NCBI RefSeq assembly: GCF_900177805.1
Contig: NZ_FXAX01000001.1
Coordinates: forward strand, 1,054,001 to 1,118,000
Direction of reading: 5' to 3'
Source of the DNA: Fibrobacter sp. UWB13
Lineage (GTDB): Bacteria > Fibrobacterota > Fibrobacteria > Fibrobacterales > Fibrobacteraceae
Length of the DNA stretch: 64,000 bases
The notes beneath the pieces were generated by a model that was not told where the DNA came from, did not search any database, and worked only from the letters and a program-made list of their open reading frames with translations. Position numbers and translations under genes: made by a program. Below are positions 42,439-50,941 of the stretch, piece by piece; position 1 is the stretch's first letter; each line of letters starts with the position of its first letter.

Positions 42439-45286
42439 TTTCCTCCTCCCAAGACAATAGCAATTTGTTCAAGCGCGAAGTCAGGAGCGTCGCCCCTGCA
42501 TAGCACAAGTGGTCTTCGTCAATAGCCATTGCATCTATGTAATCGTGCTCACCCATTTTGTTTTCATCCATCAACACAAAATTCGGATATTTTTTCTTTA
42601 AGCCATCGAGTTCCGCAATCAACTTTTTAGCAGAGGTTCGGCGCAAGCCATAACGACCAAACGAACCTGATTTTGCATAAGCGGGGCTCTGCGGGAAAAT
42701 AACGCCGACCACTCGGATATTACGCTTCGCCGATTCTTCAATGATTGTGAGGAGTGCATCCATGCTATCATCAATCAAATTCCAATGTTCATCGACATAG
42801 TTGCTGTCCTGTTCGATTTCAGGCTCATCTTTCCACGAATTGCAGCTGGCATTTAAGTAGCGACCACGATCTTTCATGTAATGGGTTTCATCCGACGAAC
42901 CCACGGAACTTTCCGTATATTCCAGCAAACCCTCTGGGTATCCATCCTTCCAATAATCATGATTGGCGTCATACACGTATCCCGGATAATTTCCAAACGT
43001 CGTGTAGAACATGTTATCGCCATCCGGACCATCAATCTTGTGCCAGAAATCAATATCGAGCGACACGACGATATACTTGAGTTTTTTCATGTGATTGAAC
43101 ACGTAATGGTTCAAATAATCTCGGGTCATGTAAATGGAATTTGGAGTTTGTCCAAAATTCACGGCAAAGAACTTTTTATCGAACTGTGCCGGGCTCACAC
43201 CGAACATCGGTCTTGAAGAACCGAATACAGCGACGTTTGCAGAATCGCGATACCTCCAGAGGAGTTCCATCTTAAAGCGCATGATGACAGATTCCCACTT
43301 GTCCGACGGATACAGATAAGCGCCCGCACTATCAGGATCAAGTTCCGATGATTCAGGAACATAAATTTTCTGCTGCCAAATGCTCGGATGCCAGAGTTCA
43401 TCGCCTTCCACCAAGTTCACGATGGAACCATCAGCCACATTAACAAGCACAATTTTGGTATGGGCTCCATTTGCATTTGCAAGGGTCGCCACGATATAAC
43501 CGTCATCCGCATGAGCGCCCTTATAATTCAAAGCCCATTCCGCATGGTCGAAGCTATACCCCTCAGGTGATGCAATAGCCTTAATTAAGCGCCCCGTACT
43601 ATCGGTAATCAGCAAGCGTTCGTGCGTGCCATAGCTTTTACCGACAAATTCCTTCCCCGTCTTGCCTCCAAAATCGAGGAAGGAGACGCGCTTGGAGCCA
43701 TCATTAGCAAGGGATACATTGCAAGCCTGTTCGCCATTATACCAAACCGTATCACGTCCATTAGCAAGAGAACCACCCTTTGCAATACGAGCACGCAATA
43801 AGCGGGCACCCGTCACAGCAAGCGAATAATCCTCCGAAATTCCGCCATGATAAGCACCATCAAAAAGCTTTTTCGGTGTACCAAAGCGTCCCTTGGCATA
43901 AGTCACCTGCCATGTACTCATCGCCTTGAACGCAGACTCGTCCTTATTGTTCCCGGCATCAGACACATAGACAATCGCCGTATCGCCATTTTCCAAAATG
44001 CGCCAACGAGGGATGGCGGCATTCCCGCTTACCTTGAGTTTTAGCGGTTGAGTCCTCGAGCCCGTAATCGGACGGATATAGACCTCGGACTTCCCGGAAG
44101 TTCCTTCCGTACCAGTGCTAAACGCCACAAAACGACCATCGGGAGAAATATCCGGATGATAGGAATCAATCGTATCTGCAAGTTCTGTCACGGACAAAGT
44201 TCCATTGACATAATCGATATACGCTATATTGCCAGTGATATCGTTTCGGAAAGCCAACTTTGCGCGGTACGTTCCCAGATTATTCTTGACCGTAGTCGCC
44301 CCCGCCATCGGGATGATTCGACTGTCTCGGGCATGACCATCACGCCCCATCCAAACTGCATTCGGGATTTTTCCAAAAGCCAGACGGAAACCGAGATAGT
44401 CCGACTTTGTCGCCGAAGTGACAATGTAGACATCGCCTCGACCGTAAAGCTTAATCGCCGAAGGATCATTGCGATAACTGCCGCCCTTGATGACGCGCTC
44501 CCCAACGACACTTCCATCAGGAGCACCGACGTAATTGGTAATCGTCGTATCCTTAAAATAGCCCAGCCAATCCGAAACCCATTCCTTGACGTTACCTGCC
44601 ATATCGCAGAAATCGCCATGCATGCGAGCGTACGAACAGACTTTCTTCGGTTCAAAATCAGAATTTGCGGCATTCCATTCCACGGATGGATTCCAATGGC
44701 GTTCAGCCACCATAATCCATTCCGCTTCCGTTGGCATTCGATACCCTTCGACTTCAGGATTAAACGAAAGCCCTTCCATGGCAATGCAATTGCCTACAGC
44801 ATCAAAAGTCGTCGATGTGTAAGTATAAACGGTATCATAGCCTTCACGCTTGCTCCGTTCATTTGCATAAAGCATCACATCGTAATAAGTCACCATCGTT
44901 ACAGGCAACATGTCCGAATCTTCATTTTTGCAGCGGGCATCAAAAGTTGTACCCATGACACTCTTGAATTCCGCACAAGTGACTTCGTGCATGCCCATGG
45001 AAAAATCGTAATTCAAAGCGACACGCAATTGCGGGCGTTCATTCGCCTTTGCCAACGAGGAATACGTCCCCAGATAAGACAAGGCGCCGCCACTCGAATT
45101 TTTAATCTTCGATGCTCTTACAGTAATCAAGCCATCATGAACGTTATCCGTTTCAACAGGGGCGTTCAGCCAGACGTGTTCCCCTAAAAATGTATCGCAA
45201 CCTAAAAGGATAAAAAGAACAAAAATACAGGGTACTAAAAAAAGCACCTTCATCAAAAAAGAGGAGTTATTAAAACGTGTCGACAT
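42428..45286 (-). CDS. TIGR02171-type lipoprotein, paralogue 5
   Basis: 952 residues, the longest. The lipobox LLGC (near residue 30) is preceded by an extended N-terminus; the ATG at 45286 has GAGGGG just upstream, while an ATG at 45253 (MKVLFLV) would give a more usual signal peptide. FGE-like segments (FSMGMHEVTCAEFKS, YRMPTEAEWIMVA, DMAGNVKEWVSDWL, ERVIKGGSYR), propeller repeats and SGNH-like blocks (VFGSSRPMFG, DEDHLCYAGATLL) are all present. It is the first of the five paralogues in transcription order, 20 bases after the transglutaminase-like gene. Confidence 0.8.
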   Translation of the reverse strand: MSTRFNNSSFLMKVLFLVPCIFVLFILLGCDTFLGEHVWLNAPVETDNVHDGLITVRASKIKNSSGGALSYLGTYSSLAKANERPQLRVALNYDFSMGMHEVTCAEFKSVMGTTFDARCKNEDSDMLPVTMVTYYDVMLYANERSKREGYDTVYTYTSTTFDAVGNCIAMEGLSFNPEVEGYRMPTEAEWIMVAERHWNPSVEWNAANSDFEPKKVCSYARMHGDFCDMAGNVKEWVSDWLGYFKDTTITNYVGAPDGSVVGERVIKGGSYRNDPSAIKLYGRGDVYIVTSATKSDYLGFRLAFGKIPNAVWMGRDGHARDSRIIPMAGATTVKNNLGTYRAKLAFRNDITGNIAYIDYVNGTLSVTELADTIDSYHPDISPDGRFVAFSTGTEGTSGKSEVYIRPITGSRTQPLKLKVSGNAAIPRWRILENGDTAIVYVSDAGNNKDESAFKAMSTWQVTYAKGRFGTPKKLFDGAYHGGISEDYSLAVTGARLLRARIAKGGSLANGRDTVWYNGEQACNVSLANDGSKRVSFLDFGGKTGKEFVGKSYGTHERLLITDSTGRLIKAIASPEGYSFDHAEWALNYKGAHADDGYIVATLANANGAHTKIVLVNVADGSIVNLVEGDELWHPSIWQQKIYVPESSELDPDSAGAYLYPSDKWESVIMRFKMELLWRYRDSANVAVFGSSRPMFGVSPAQFDKKFFAVNFGQTPNSIYMTRDYLNHYVFNHMKKLKYIVVSLDIDFWHKIDGPDGDNMFYTTFGNYPGYVYDANHDYWKDGYPEGLLEYTESSVGSSDETHYMKDRGRYLNASCNSWKDEPEIEQDSNYVDEHWNLIDDSMDALLTIIEESAKRNIRVVGVIFPQSPAYAKSGSFGRYGLRRTSAKKLIAELDGLKKKYPNFVLMDENKMGEHDYIDAMAIDEDHLCYAGATLLTSRLNKLLLSWEEENEM

Positions 45287-45306
45287 TTCCCCTCAAAAAT
45301 AGAAAT

Positions 45307-46020
45307 TTATGGCAGCCGACTTTTCGCAATAGTCTGATTTACGCTAATTCCCGGATATTCCGGAAAAAATTCTTCCGCCATGCGGTACCACGTGAGCGCT
45401 CGCGGGACATCGTTTTCAAGGTACAAATTGCCGATATCAAATGCGGCAAGCCCTACGAACTGCCGAGTTTCTAGCGGTTTAAATTCAAGACCGGTCCATC
45501 GGCCTTCTTTATATTTTTCGCGATATTCATCATCGGTATAGGTAAAGCCGCGACGGTTCGGTTCCAAATTCACAAAACTGTCCGAGGAGCCGTAACGCAA
45601 AAAGACATGCCCCGGAAGGAGAATAGCGTCGAGAGGCAAACCACGCGACTGCGCCACCATGAGCGCAAGCCACGAAAGTCCCATGCAACCCGATCTTTTG
45701 TTTGCAAGAACGCGAAGCGGGAGCACGGATTCTTTTGCAATAGCCGCCTCGCCCGCCCCGGCAAATTCGATATTCCAAAATTGCCAAAGCAGGTTTTTCA
45801 GGGATTGCAAAGTGTCGTGAGTCGCCGCAACACTACTATCAAAGTAAGCAAGTCCCGCATGCCAATCGTGAATAGAATCAAGGCAACCCGGCGCACGTTC
45901 TTCAAAAACGCACGCCATTTCGCGATAGCTCATGGATTCGTTTTTCCCGTTCCAAAGCAGAAACGGGAGTGCTATCACGAGCGTCGCGAAGAACAAAGGC
46001 CAAAAAATTCGCGCAAGCAT
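45307..46020 (-). CDS. Membrane-anchored transglutaminase-like protein
   Basis: Start taken at ATG 46020 (237 residues), just after the upstream stop at 46037; a longer in-frame ORF reaches 46077 inside the upstream gene, and neither start has a clear SD. One N-terminal membrane helix (IFWPLFFATLVIALPFLLW) is followed by a domain with the papain-like triad order: Cys in NKRSGCMGLSWLALM, His in LPGHVFLRYG and Asn/Asp-type NLEPNRRGF. This fits SirB1/transglutaminase-core relatives, which are often proteases or cyclases rather than crosslinkers. It sits between the AlgX-like lipoprotein gene and five lipoprotein paralogues in one operon; processing or crosslinking those lipoproteins is possible (inference). 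Confidence 0.7.
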   Translation of the reverse strand: MLARIFWPLFFATLVIALPFLLWNGKNESMSYREMACVFEERAPGCLDSIHDWHAGLAYFDSSVAATHDTLQSLKNLLWQFWNIEFAGAGEAAIAKESVLPLRVLANKRSGCMGLSWLALMVAQSRGLPLDAILLPGHVFLRYGSSDSFVNLEPNRRGFTYTDDEYREKYKEGRWTGLEFKPLETRQFVGLAAFDIGNLYLENDVPRALTWYRMAEEFFPEYPGISVNQTIAKSRLP

Positions 46021-46036
46021 AAATGCGCCAAAGACG

Positions 46037-47992
46037 CTACAGGCCGTCCCATTCCATCGGACTTTGCCAGTAGTCACGAGCAGTCATCATGTAAATCACG
46101 AGACGCTTGCTCAGCATGTCCTTTTTCATCTTCTTGAGGCGAGCGCGAACACCAGGGCCACCGCCCCAACTCGTAAGCACCTGCACGTCGAGACCCGTTG
46201 CATAAGCAAGCAAGGAACCCGGGCCACCGCTCTTCTGATCCACAGATTCAAACACCCCCGTGAACGAGTCGCCCATCAAGAGGATCGGTGCATTTTTGCC
46301 GCCTTTGTAAGATTTGTCGCCCTTGTAGATCTTCATGCCTGCAAGAGTATCGGCGGCATACTTGGACTTTTCCTTATCCGGCAAATGAGCCACCAAGTCC
46401 CCTTCGCGGAGCACTACCGTATCCTTCATCACGAGGCTACCCGGCTGCGGATTTGCATCGGCATACCAGCTGTACTGCGTCACGCGAGAAGCAAGCTGTT
46501 CCATCGCGGCAAGCATGCCCGGCAATGCCCAGTGCGTATCGTAGCGCTGGTAGCTGTAATGCGGAGCATCATCGCCACTGCGGGCCGCCATCAAAGACGG
46601 ATAAAGGTCGAGCACATCAATCCCGGCAGCAAGCATTTCGCGGATAAATTCACGACCGTTTACGTTTACGCACAAGTCCGCAGGCGTACCCTTTACAAGC
46701 TTGTCTGCATAAATTTCTTCTTTCACAGGCACCGGAACCACAAGGAGCTGAACATTCATGGAATCCAAGTACTGCTTGAGTTCAATCATTCTCGGGAGCG
46801 GATTGTGGAGGCTATCCTGACCGCTAATTTTATCGGCAACGAGGTAGTTTGCATTACGGCGGAACCAGAGCATTCCGTTATCCGCCCAAGCATTTTGTTC
46901 CTTCGGGAGCTTCGCCAGTTTCTTCTTCAAAGCTTCGCGGAACTTCTTTGTCGCAGGCGTTGCAGGGCAGCTATTTTCCATAGCGGCAAGCGTTTCCAAG
47001 CGGGCATAAGAACTCGTATCGAGCGTGCGGTTCACCGGCACCACTTCACCGGCAGCCGCCAAAGAATCAGCCACAGCGGCAGCACGCAACTGTTCATCCG
47101 TCAAGCGGAACGCCGGGACTTCAAAAGCAACCCACATGGGCTTACCCATCGGATTACCACGCATCACAGCAAACGGGCGGTTCGCACTCGAGTTTTCCCA
47201 AATAGCGCCTGGCGTATGCTGTTCCAAATCCGTATTCAAAGTCGGGTACCAGTAAGACGAAAGCGTACGAGCCCAGTTCATCGCCTCTTCACCGTTCATC
47301 TCGGCAGTCATGTAGTAATTCAAGACTTCCGCAGATTCGCCACCCGAAACAACCTTGAGCTTACCGTAGAACGGAGCACGTCCCGTCCACGCAGCAGGCA
47401 TCACTTCTGCCCACCATTCAATCTTCCCTTGATTTTCACCCGTTCCAGGCACACCCCACAAACGGCTTACCGTCTGGAAAGCGCGGAACACATCGGGTTC
47501 ATCCCACTTGACCGCTTCAATCTCATTCAATGTCTTCGAAAGCGTTTCATCGCCAGTCTGCGCATAGAGAATCTTCGCAAACGGTTCCCACGCAATCGGC
47601 GCTACCCCCGCAACAGCATCCGGTTCATCTTCCGAAAGGGAATCGAGCATCGGGAACGGGAATTCTGCAAGCTTCGCATTCGCCATTTTGCCCGTGTAAT
47701 TTTCAGGCTTTTCGTCCATACCCGCCAAGCGGATCGGATTCGAAAAATATGCCGCAAAATCAAGAGCGGCAAGCGTCGGCTTTTCGACAACGCGGACTTG
47801 CTTATCCCTGTCGAGCACGCGCATTTCAAAAACAGCTACTGGAGCGGCATAAACCGGAGTGTGAGCTACCGACGCCACTGATTCTGTAGCCTGCACGGAA
47901 GGATTGACAGACGGAGCCGCACAAGATGCAGCGAGGAACATGCCCGCAGAAAGCCCTGCGAAACCCAATAAGGAAAGAGATATTTTTTTCAT
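46037..47992 (-). CDS. AlgX/AlgJ-like lipoprotein (SGNH O-acetyltransferase family)
   Basis: 651 residues from the ATG at 47992 (an in-frame GTG is two codons earlier). Signal peptide with lipobox AASC (about residue 24). Residues 300-650 contain the AlgX/AlgJ pattern: NVQLLVVPVPVKEEIYADKL, YQRYDTHWALPG (Asp-His) and ILLMGDSFTGVF (Ser), so the catalytic triad is complete; the end VIYMMTARDYW fits the family. AlgX/J acetylate alginate in the periplasm; here the protein is lipid-anchored and heads the operon of five FGE/propeller/SGNH lipoproteins. The N-terminal 280 residues are unrecognised. Confidence 0.8.
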   Translation of the reverse strand: MKKISLSLLGFAGLSAGMFLAASCAAPSVNPSVQATESVASVAHTPVYAAPVAVFEMRVLDRDKQVRVVEKPTLAALDFAAYFSNPIRLAGMDEKPENYTGKMANAKLAEFPFPMLDSLSEDEPDAVAGVAPIAWEPFAKILYAQTGDETLSKTLNEIEAVKWDEPDVFRAFQTVSRLWGVPGTGENQGKIEWWAEVMPAAWTGRAPFYGKLKVVSGGESAEVLNYYMTAEMNGEEAMNWARTLSSYWYPTLNTDLEQHTPGAIWENSSANRPFAVMRGNPMGKPMWVAFEVPAFRLTDEQLRAAAVADSLAAAGEVVPVNRTLDTSSYARLETLAAMENSCPATPATKKFREALKKKLAKLPKEQNAWADNGMLWFRRNANYLVADKISGQDSLHNPLPRMIELKQYLDSMNVQLLVVPVPVKEEIYADKLVKGTPADLCVNVNGREFIREMLAAGIDVLDLYPSLMAARSGDDAPHYSYQRYDTHWALPGMLAAMEQLASRVTQYSWYADANPQPGSLVMKDTVVLREGDLVAHLPDKEKSKYAADTLAGMKIYKGDKSYKGGKNAPILLMGDSFTGVFESVDQKSGGPGSLLAYATGLDVQVLTSWGGGPGVRARLKKMKKDMLSKRLVIYMMTARDYWQSPMEWDGL

Positions 47993-48019
47993 TTTCACAA
48001 AAGGAATAATAATAAATGT

Positions 48020-48071
48020 TGAGTTATTGGTTGTTGGTTATTAGTCATTAGTTACTAGTTATTGGTCAATA
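48020..48071. repeat. AT-rich TTAGTCATTAGTTACTAG word tract
   Basis: Run of TTGTTGGTTATTAGTCATTA and GTTACTAGTTATTGG words in the gap above the AlgX-like gene, similar to tracts at 16721, 18917 and 48391. Confidence 0.45.
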
Positions 48072-48202
48072 CTTATTTGTTGATTTTCTGCTATTGGCTA
48101 ATTGATCTTTTTGCAACGCAAATGGATTGACTTCGAAAAAACTTTTGCGGTCTTGTAATCCCCATATTTTCTAAATTGTATATCGTTAAACAAGGAGTCT
48201 TT

Positions 48203-48394
48203 ATGCCCTCTACTGGTGAACACAATAAGTGGATAGCTCTCGCCCTCTGCATTCTGCTCGGATACTTGGGTCTGCACCGTTTTTACGAAGGAAAAATCTG
48301 GACCGGAATCTTGTGGCTTTGTACCGCAGGACTCTTTGGCGTAGGCGTTGTCGTTGACGCCATCTTGATCGTCATGAAACCGGAACATTACTAA
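48203..48394 (+). CDS. TM2-domain protein
   Basis: 63 residues. The ATG at 48203 is chosen because AAGGAG lies 5 bases upstream; a longer frame from 48176 lacks such a site. NKWIALALCILLGYLGLHRFY then GKIWTGILWLCTAGLFGVGVVVD gives the two helices with the G-x-H-R-F-Y turn of the TM2 family. Its function is unknown; TM2 proteins are small inner-membrane proteins often near transporters or sensors. It is divergent from the AlgX-like operon and 38 bases before rdgB, across a TAGTTA-type repeat tract. Confidence 0.85.
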   Translation: MPSTGEHNKWIALALCILLGYLGLHRFYEGKIWTGILWLCTAGLFGVGVVVDAILIVMKPEHY

Positions 48395-48428
48395 TTAGTT
48401 ATTAGTCAATAGTCAATAGTTATTAGAT
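48391..48428. repeat. AT-rich TAGTTATTAGTCAATAGT word tract
   Basis: TAATTAGTTATTAGTCAATA then GTCAATAGTTATTAG, filling the short gap between the TM2 gene and rdgB. Confidence 0.45.
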
Positions 48429-48432
48429 TAAT

Positions 48433-49059
48433 ATGAAACGTTTATTTGTTATCGCAACCGGTAGTGCCGGAAAAATTAGAGACTTCGCTCATATTTTGGG
48501 CACCGACCACTACGAATTCAAGACTTTGAAAGATATCGGTTTTGACGAAGATATCATCGAAGATGGAAATTCCTTTGCCGAAAATGCCATCATCAAGTCG
48601 AATACAACCGCTCAATGGCTCGCCAAGCGCAACATCGAAGCAACCGTTCTCGCCGATGATTCTGGCCTTGAAGTTTTCGCCTTGAACGGCGAACCGGGCA
48701 TTTACAGCGCACGTTACTGCGGCAAGCACGGCGATGACGAAGCCAACAACGTCAAGTTGATGCAAAAGCTCGAAGACATCGAAGACCGCAAGGCACGTTA
48801 CTTCTGCGCGCTCTCGTACCAGACCGTCACCAAGAACGAAAAAGGTGAATTTGTCATCAGCAAACCGATTATTTTTGAAGGCGAATGCCGCGGCGAAATC
48901 AACCACACACCTGTCGGCGACATGGGCTTTGGCTACGATCCGCTTTTTGTCCCGGATGGTGAAACGAGAACGTTTGCGCAGATGGAACTTGAAGAGAAAA
49001 AGGTTATCAGCCATCGCGGAAACGCCATCCGTGCGCTCAAAAAAGCGCTTGGGAAATAA
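48433..49059 (+). CDS. rdgB: RdgB/HAM1 non-canonical purine NTP pyrophosphatase
   Basis: 208 residues, standard length. FVIATGSAGKIRDFAHIL (substrate-binding S/T-x-x-x-K start), EDGNSFAENAIIKS, VLADDSGLEVFALNGEPGI with YSARYCG, GFGYDPLFVP and SHRGNAIRAL are all family blocks. It hydrolyses dITP, dITP-like and XTP to monophosphates, protecting DNA from deaminated purines. Followed after 2 bases by the dihydrouridine synthase, so they share a transcript. Confidence 0.93.
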   Translation: MKRLFVIATGSAGKIRDFAHILGTDHYEFKTLKDIGFDEDIIEDGNSFAENAIIKSNTTAQWLAKRNIEATVLADDSGLEVFALNGEPGIYSARYCGKHGDDEANNVKLMQKLEDIEDRKARYFCALSYQTVTKNEKGEFVISKPIIFEGECRGEINHTPVGDMGFGYDPLFVPDGETRTFAQMELEEKKVISHRGNAIRALKKALGK

Positions 49060-49061
49060 AA

Positions 49062-50057
49062 TTGAGAATTCTATTCGCACCGCTACAAAGTTACACGACG
49101 GGCATTTATCGAAAAGCCCACGCTGAAATCTTTGGCGGTGTTGATGCATATTACGCACCGTTCTTGCGAATTGAGAACGGAAAGCCGCGCGAAAAAGATT
49201 TGCGGGATTTAAATGCGCTTGAAGGGAATGCGCGCGAGATTCCGCAAATTATCGCGAACAGCGTCGATGAATTTAAAATCCTCGCAGACGCGCTAATCGC
49301 TAAAGGCTACACGGAAATCGACTTCAACATGGGATGCCCCTTCCCGATGCAAGTCAACCGCCATCGCGGAGCAGGAATCTTAAACGACAAGCAAACCGTC
49401 CAAGAAATAATGGACGAGATCAGGAAAATATCTAACACAAACGGAACTGCGCCGACAATTGTAAAAGGAACTGCGCCGGTAAAATTTTCCGTCAAGATGC
49501 GGCTTGGGCAAGACTCCCCTGACGAAGCCTTTGCTCTCCTCCCGATTCTAAACGAAGCGCCGCTCTCGCAAATCACACTTCACCCAAGACTCGGCAAACA
49601 GCAATACAAAGGCGCAATCGATTTCAAATCATTTGAAAAGTTTTATGAGGAATGCCGCCATCCGCTCGTTTATAACGGCGACATCACAAGCGTCTCGCAA
49701 ATCTGTGAAATGGAACGACGCTACCCGAAGCTTGCCGGCGTGATGATTGGACGTGGACTGCTCGCACGCCCAAGCCTCGCCGCGGAATACAAGGAATTGC
49801 GCGATATAAACTGCGTAGCCCCCCTAAACAGCGACACTCATCAAGATTTCCTCGGCAAAATTCTCCAGATGCACCAGGTCATATTTGATCACGCTTGCAA
49901 AACGTACCAAGGCGACAGCCAGATTCTTTCGCACGTACAAAGTTTCTGGGAATATCTCGAACCAAGCATTCCCAAAAAGATTTTCAAGAAAATCAAGAAA
50001 GCAGGGAAACTCAGCGAATACCAAGAAGCAATTACGGCGATGAAGGAGCTCTCGTGA
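49062..50057 (+). CDS. tRNA-dihydrouridine synthase (Dus family)
   Basis: 331 residues starting at a TTG two bases after rdgB. FAPLQSYTTGIYRKAH, EIDFNMGCPFPMQVNRHRGA (the Cys that protonates the uridine), VKMRLGQD, QITLHPRLGKQQYKG (catalytic-site His-x-Arg) and VYNGDITS then GVMIGRGLLARP (FMN binding) are the Dus pattern. Members reduce specific uridines in the D-loop with FMN/NADPH. Which of DusA/B/C it equals cannot be told from the sequence alone. The stop overlaps the start of the next gene. Confidence 0.9.
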   Translation: MRILFAPLQSYTTGIYRKAHAEIFGGVDAYYAPFLRIENGKPREKDLRDLNALEGNAREIPQIIANSVDEFKILADALIAKGYTEIDFNMGCPFPMQVNRHRGAGILNDKQTVQEIMDEIRKISNTNGTAPTIVKGTAPVKFSVKMRLGQDSPDEAFALLPILNEAPLSQITLHPRLGKQQYKGAIDFKSFEKFYEECRHPLVYNGDITSVSQICEMERRYPKLAGVMIGRGLLARPSLAAEYKELRDINCVAPLNSDTHQDFLGKILQMHQVIFDHACKTYQGDSQILSHVQSFWEYLEPSIPKKIFKKIKKAGKLSEYQEAITAMKELS

Positions 50058-50941
50058 ACAGCGTCTACATCGAAATCACGAACGTTTGCAATTTGCATTG
50101 CAGCTTTTGCCCCTGTGGCAAGGAGCCTACGAGCCGCACGTTCATGGATTCCAAGCTGTTCGAGACAAGCATCGCAGGCGCTCAAGAAATCGGTGCAACA
50201 AACGTCTACTTTCACGTTCTCGGCGAACCCACGCTCCACCCCGGCTTTGCACACTACGTCAAGAAGTTAGAACAAACGCCCTTAAAGCTCACGCTCACAA
50301 CAAACGGCACAACGATTGAACGCTCAGGCCGACAAATTCTAGCCTCGCCCGCCGTTCGGCAAGTCAACTTTTCGACGCATGCCTACGCGGAACTCCCCCG
50401 CGAAACCGCTGAACGATATTTGCAAAATGTCCTTGATTTTTGCAGTCTCGCAATTGTCGAGCGCCCCGACCTCTACATCAATTTGCGTTTATGGAACGTC
50501 GGTGCCGATGAAGCCTCCCCTTGGAACAGCTACATGCTTAAGCGCATCCACGAAACATTCGGTATCGAAATCACGCCCGGGCATTTCTGCAGTCGCCACA
50601 AGAGTTTCAACATCACAGGGCGACTTTATTTGCACGAAGACACAAGATTTGAATGGCCTAGTATAGACGAGAGAACGAGCAAAGCCCTACAGACGAGAGA
50701 CGAAAGATTTGCAGGCACTTGCCGCGCGCTAGACACTCACATAGCAATCCTCCACGACGGTCGCGTTGTCGCCTGTTGCCTTGACCATAGCGGACAAATT
50801 ACACTTGGGCATACAACCGAACAAAACCTTGCTGAAATTTTAGAAAGCCCGCTCGCGCAAAATATAAAAGAAGGGTTTGCGCAGCACGAACTACGCCACC
50901 CTTTTTGCCAAACCTGCAGCTTTTGCAAGCGATTTAAATAA
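50054..50941 (+). CDS. Radical SAM protein with SPASM-like C-terminus
   Basis: 295 residues from the GTG at 50054, which overlaps the Dus stop (GTGA) and has AAGGAG 5 bases upstream; longer in-frame starts lie inside dus. CNLHCSFCP is the CxxxCxxC 4Fe-4S site, followed by FHVLGEPTLHPGF (the GGEP-equivalent) and LTLTTNGTTI. The C-terminal CRALDTHIAIL, VACCLDHSGQITLG, HPFCQTCSFCK Cys arrangement fits SPASM-type auxiliary clusters. Such proteins modify peptides, proteins or small molecules; the substrate here is unknown. Its coupling to dus and rdgB may be a local operon accident. Confidence 0.85.
   Translation: MNSVYIEITNVCNLHCSFCPCGKEPTSRTFMDSKLFETSIAGAQEIGATNVYFHVLGEPTLHPGFAHYVKKLEQTPLKLTLTTNGTTIERSGRQILASPAVRQVNFSTHAYAELPRETAERYLQNVLDFCSLAIVERPDLYINLRLWNVGADEASPWNSYMLKRIHETFGIEITPGHFCSRHKSFNITGRLYLHEDTRFEWPSIDERTSKALQTRDERFAGTCRALDTHIAILHDGRVVACCLDHSGQITLGHTTEQNLAEILESPLAQNIKEGFAQHELRHPFCQTCSFCKRFK

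Noticed and set aside
45932-47881. 649-codon plus-strand frame
   Set aside because: Antisense to the AlgX-like gene, which has a lipobox and the catalytic triad blocks.
48098-48388. 96-codon minus-strand frame over the TM2 gene
   Set aside because: The TM2 protein has a good AAGGAG start and recognisable two-helix pattern; the antisense frame has neither.
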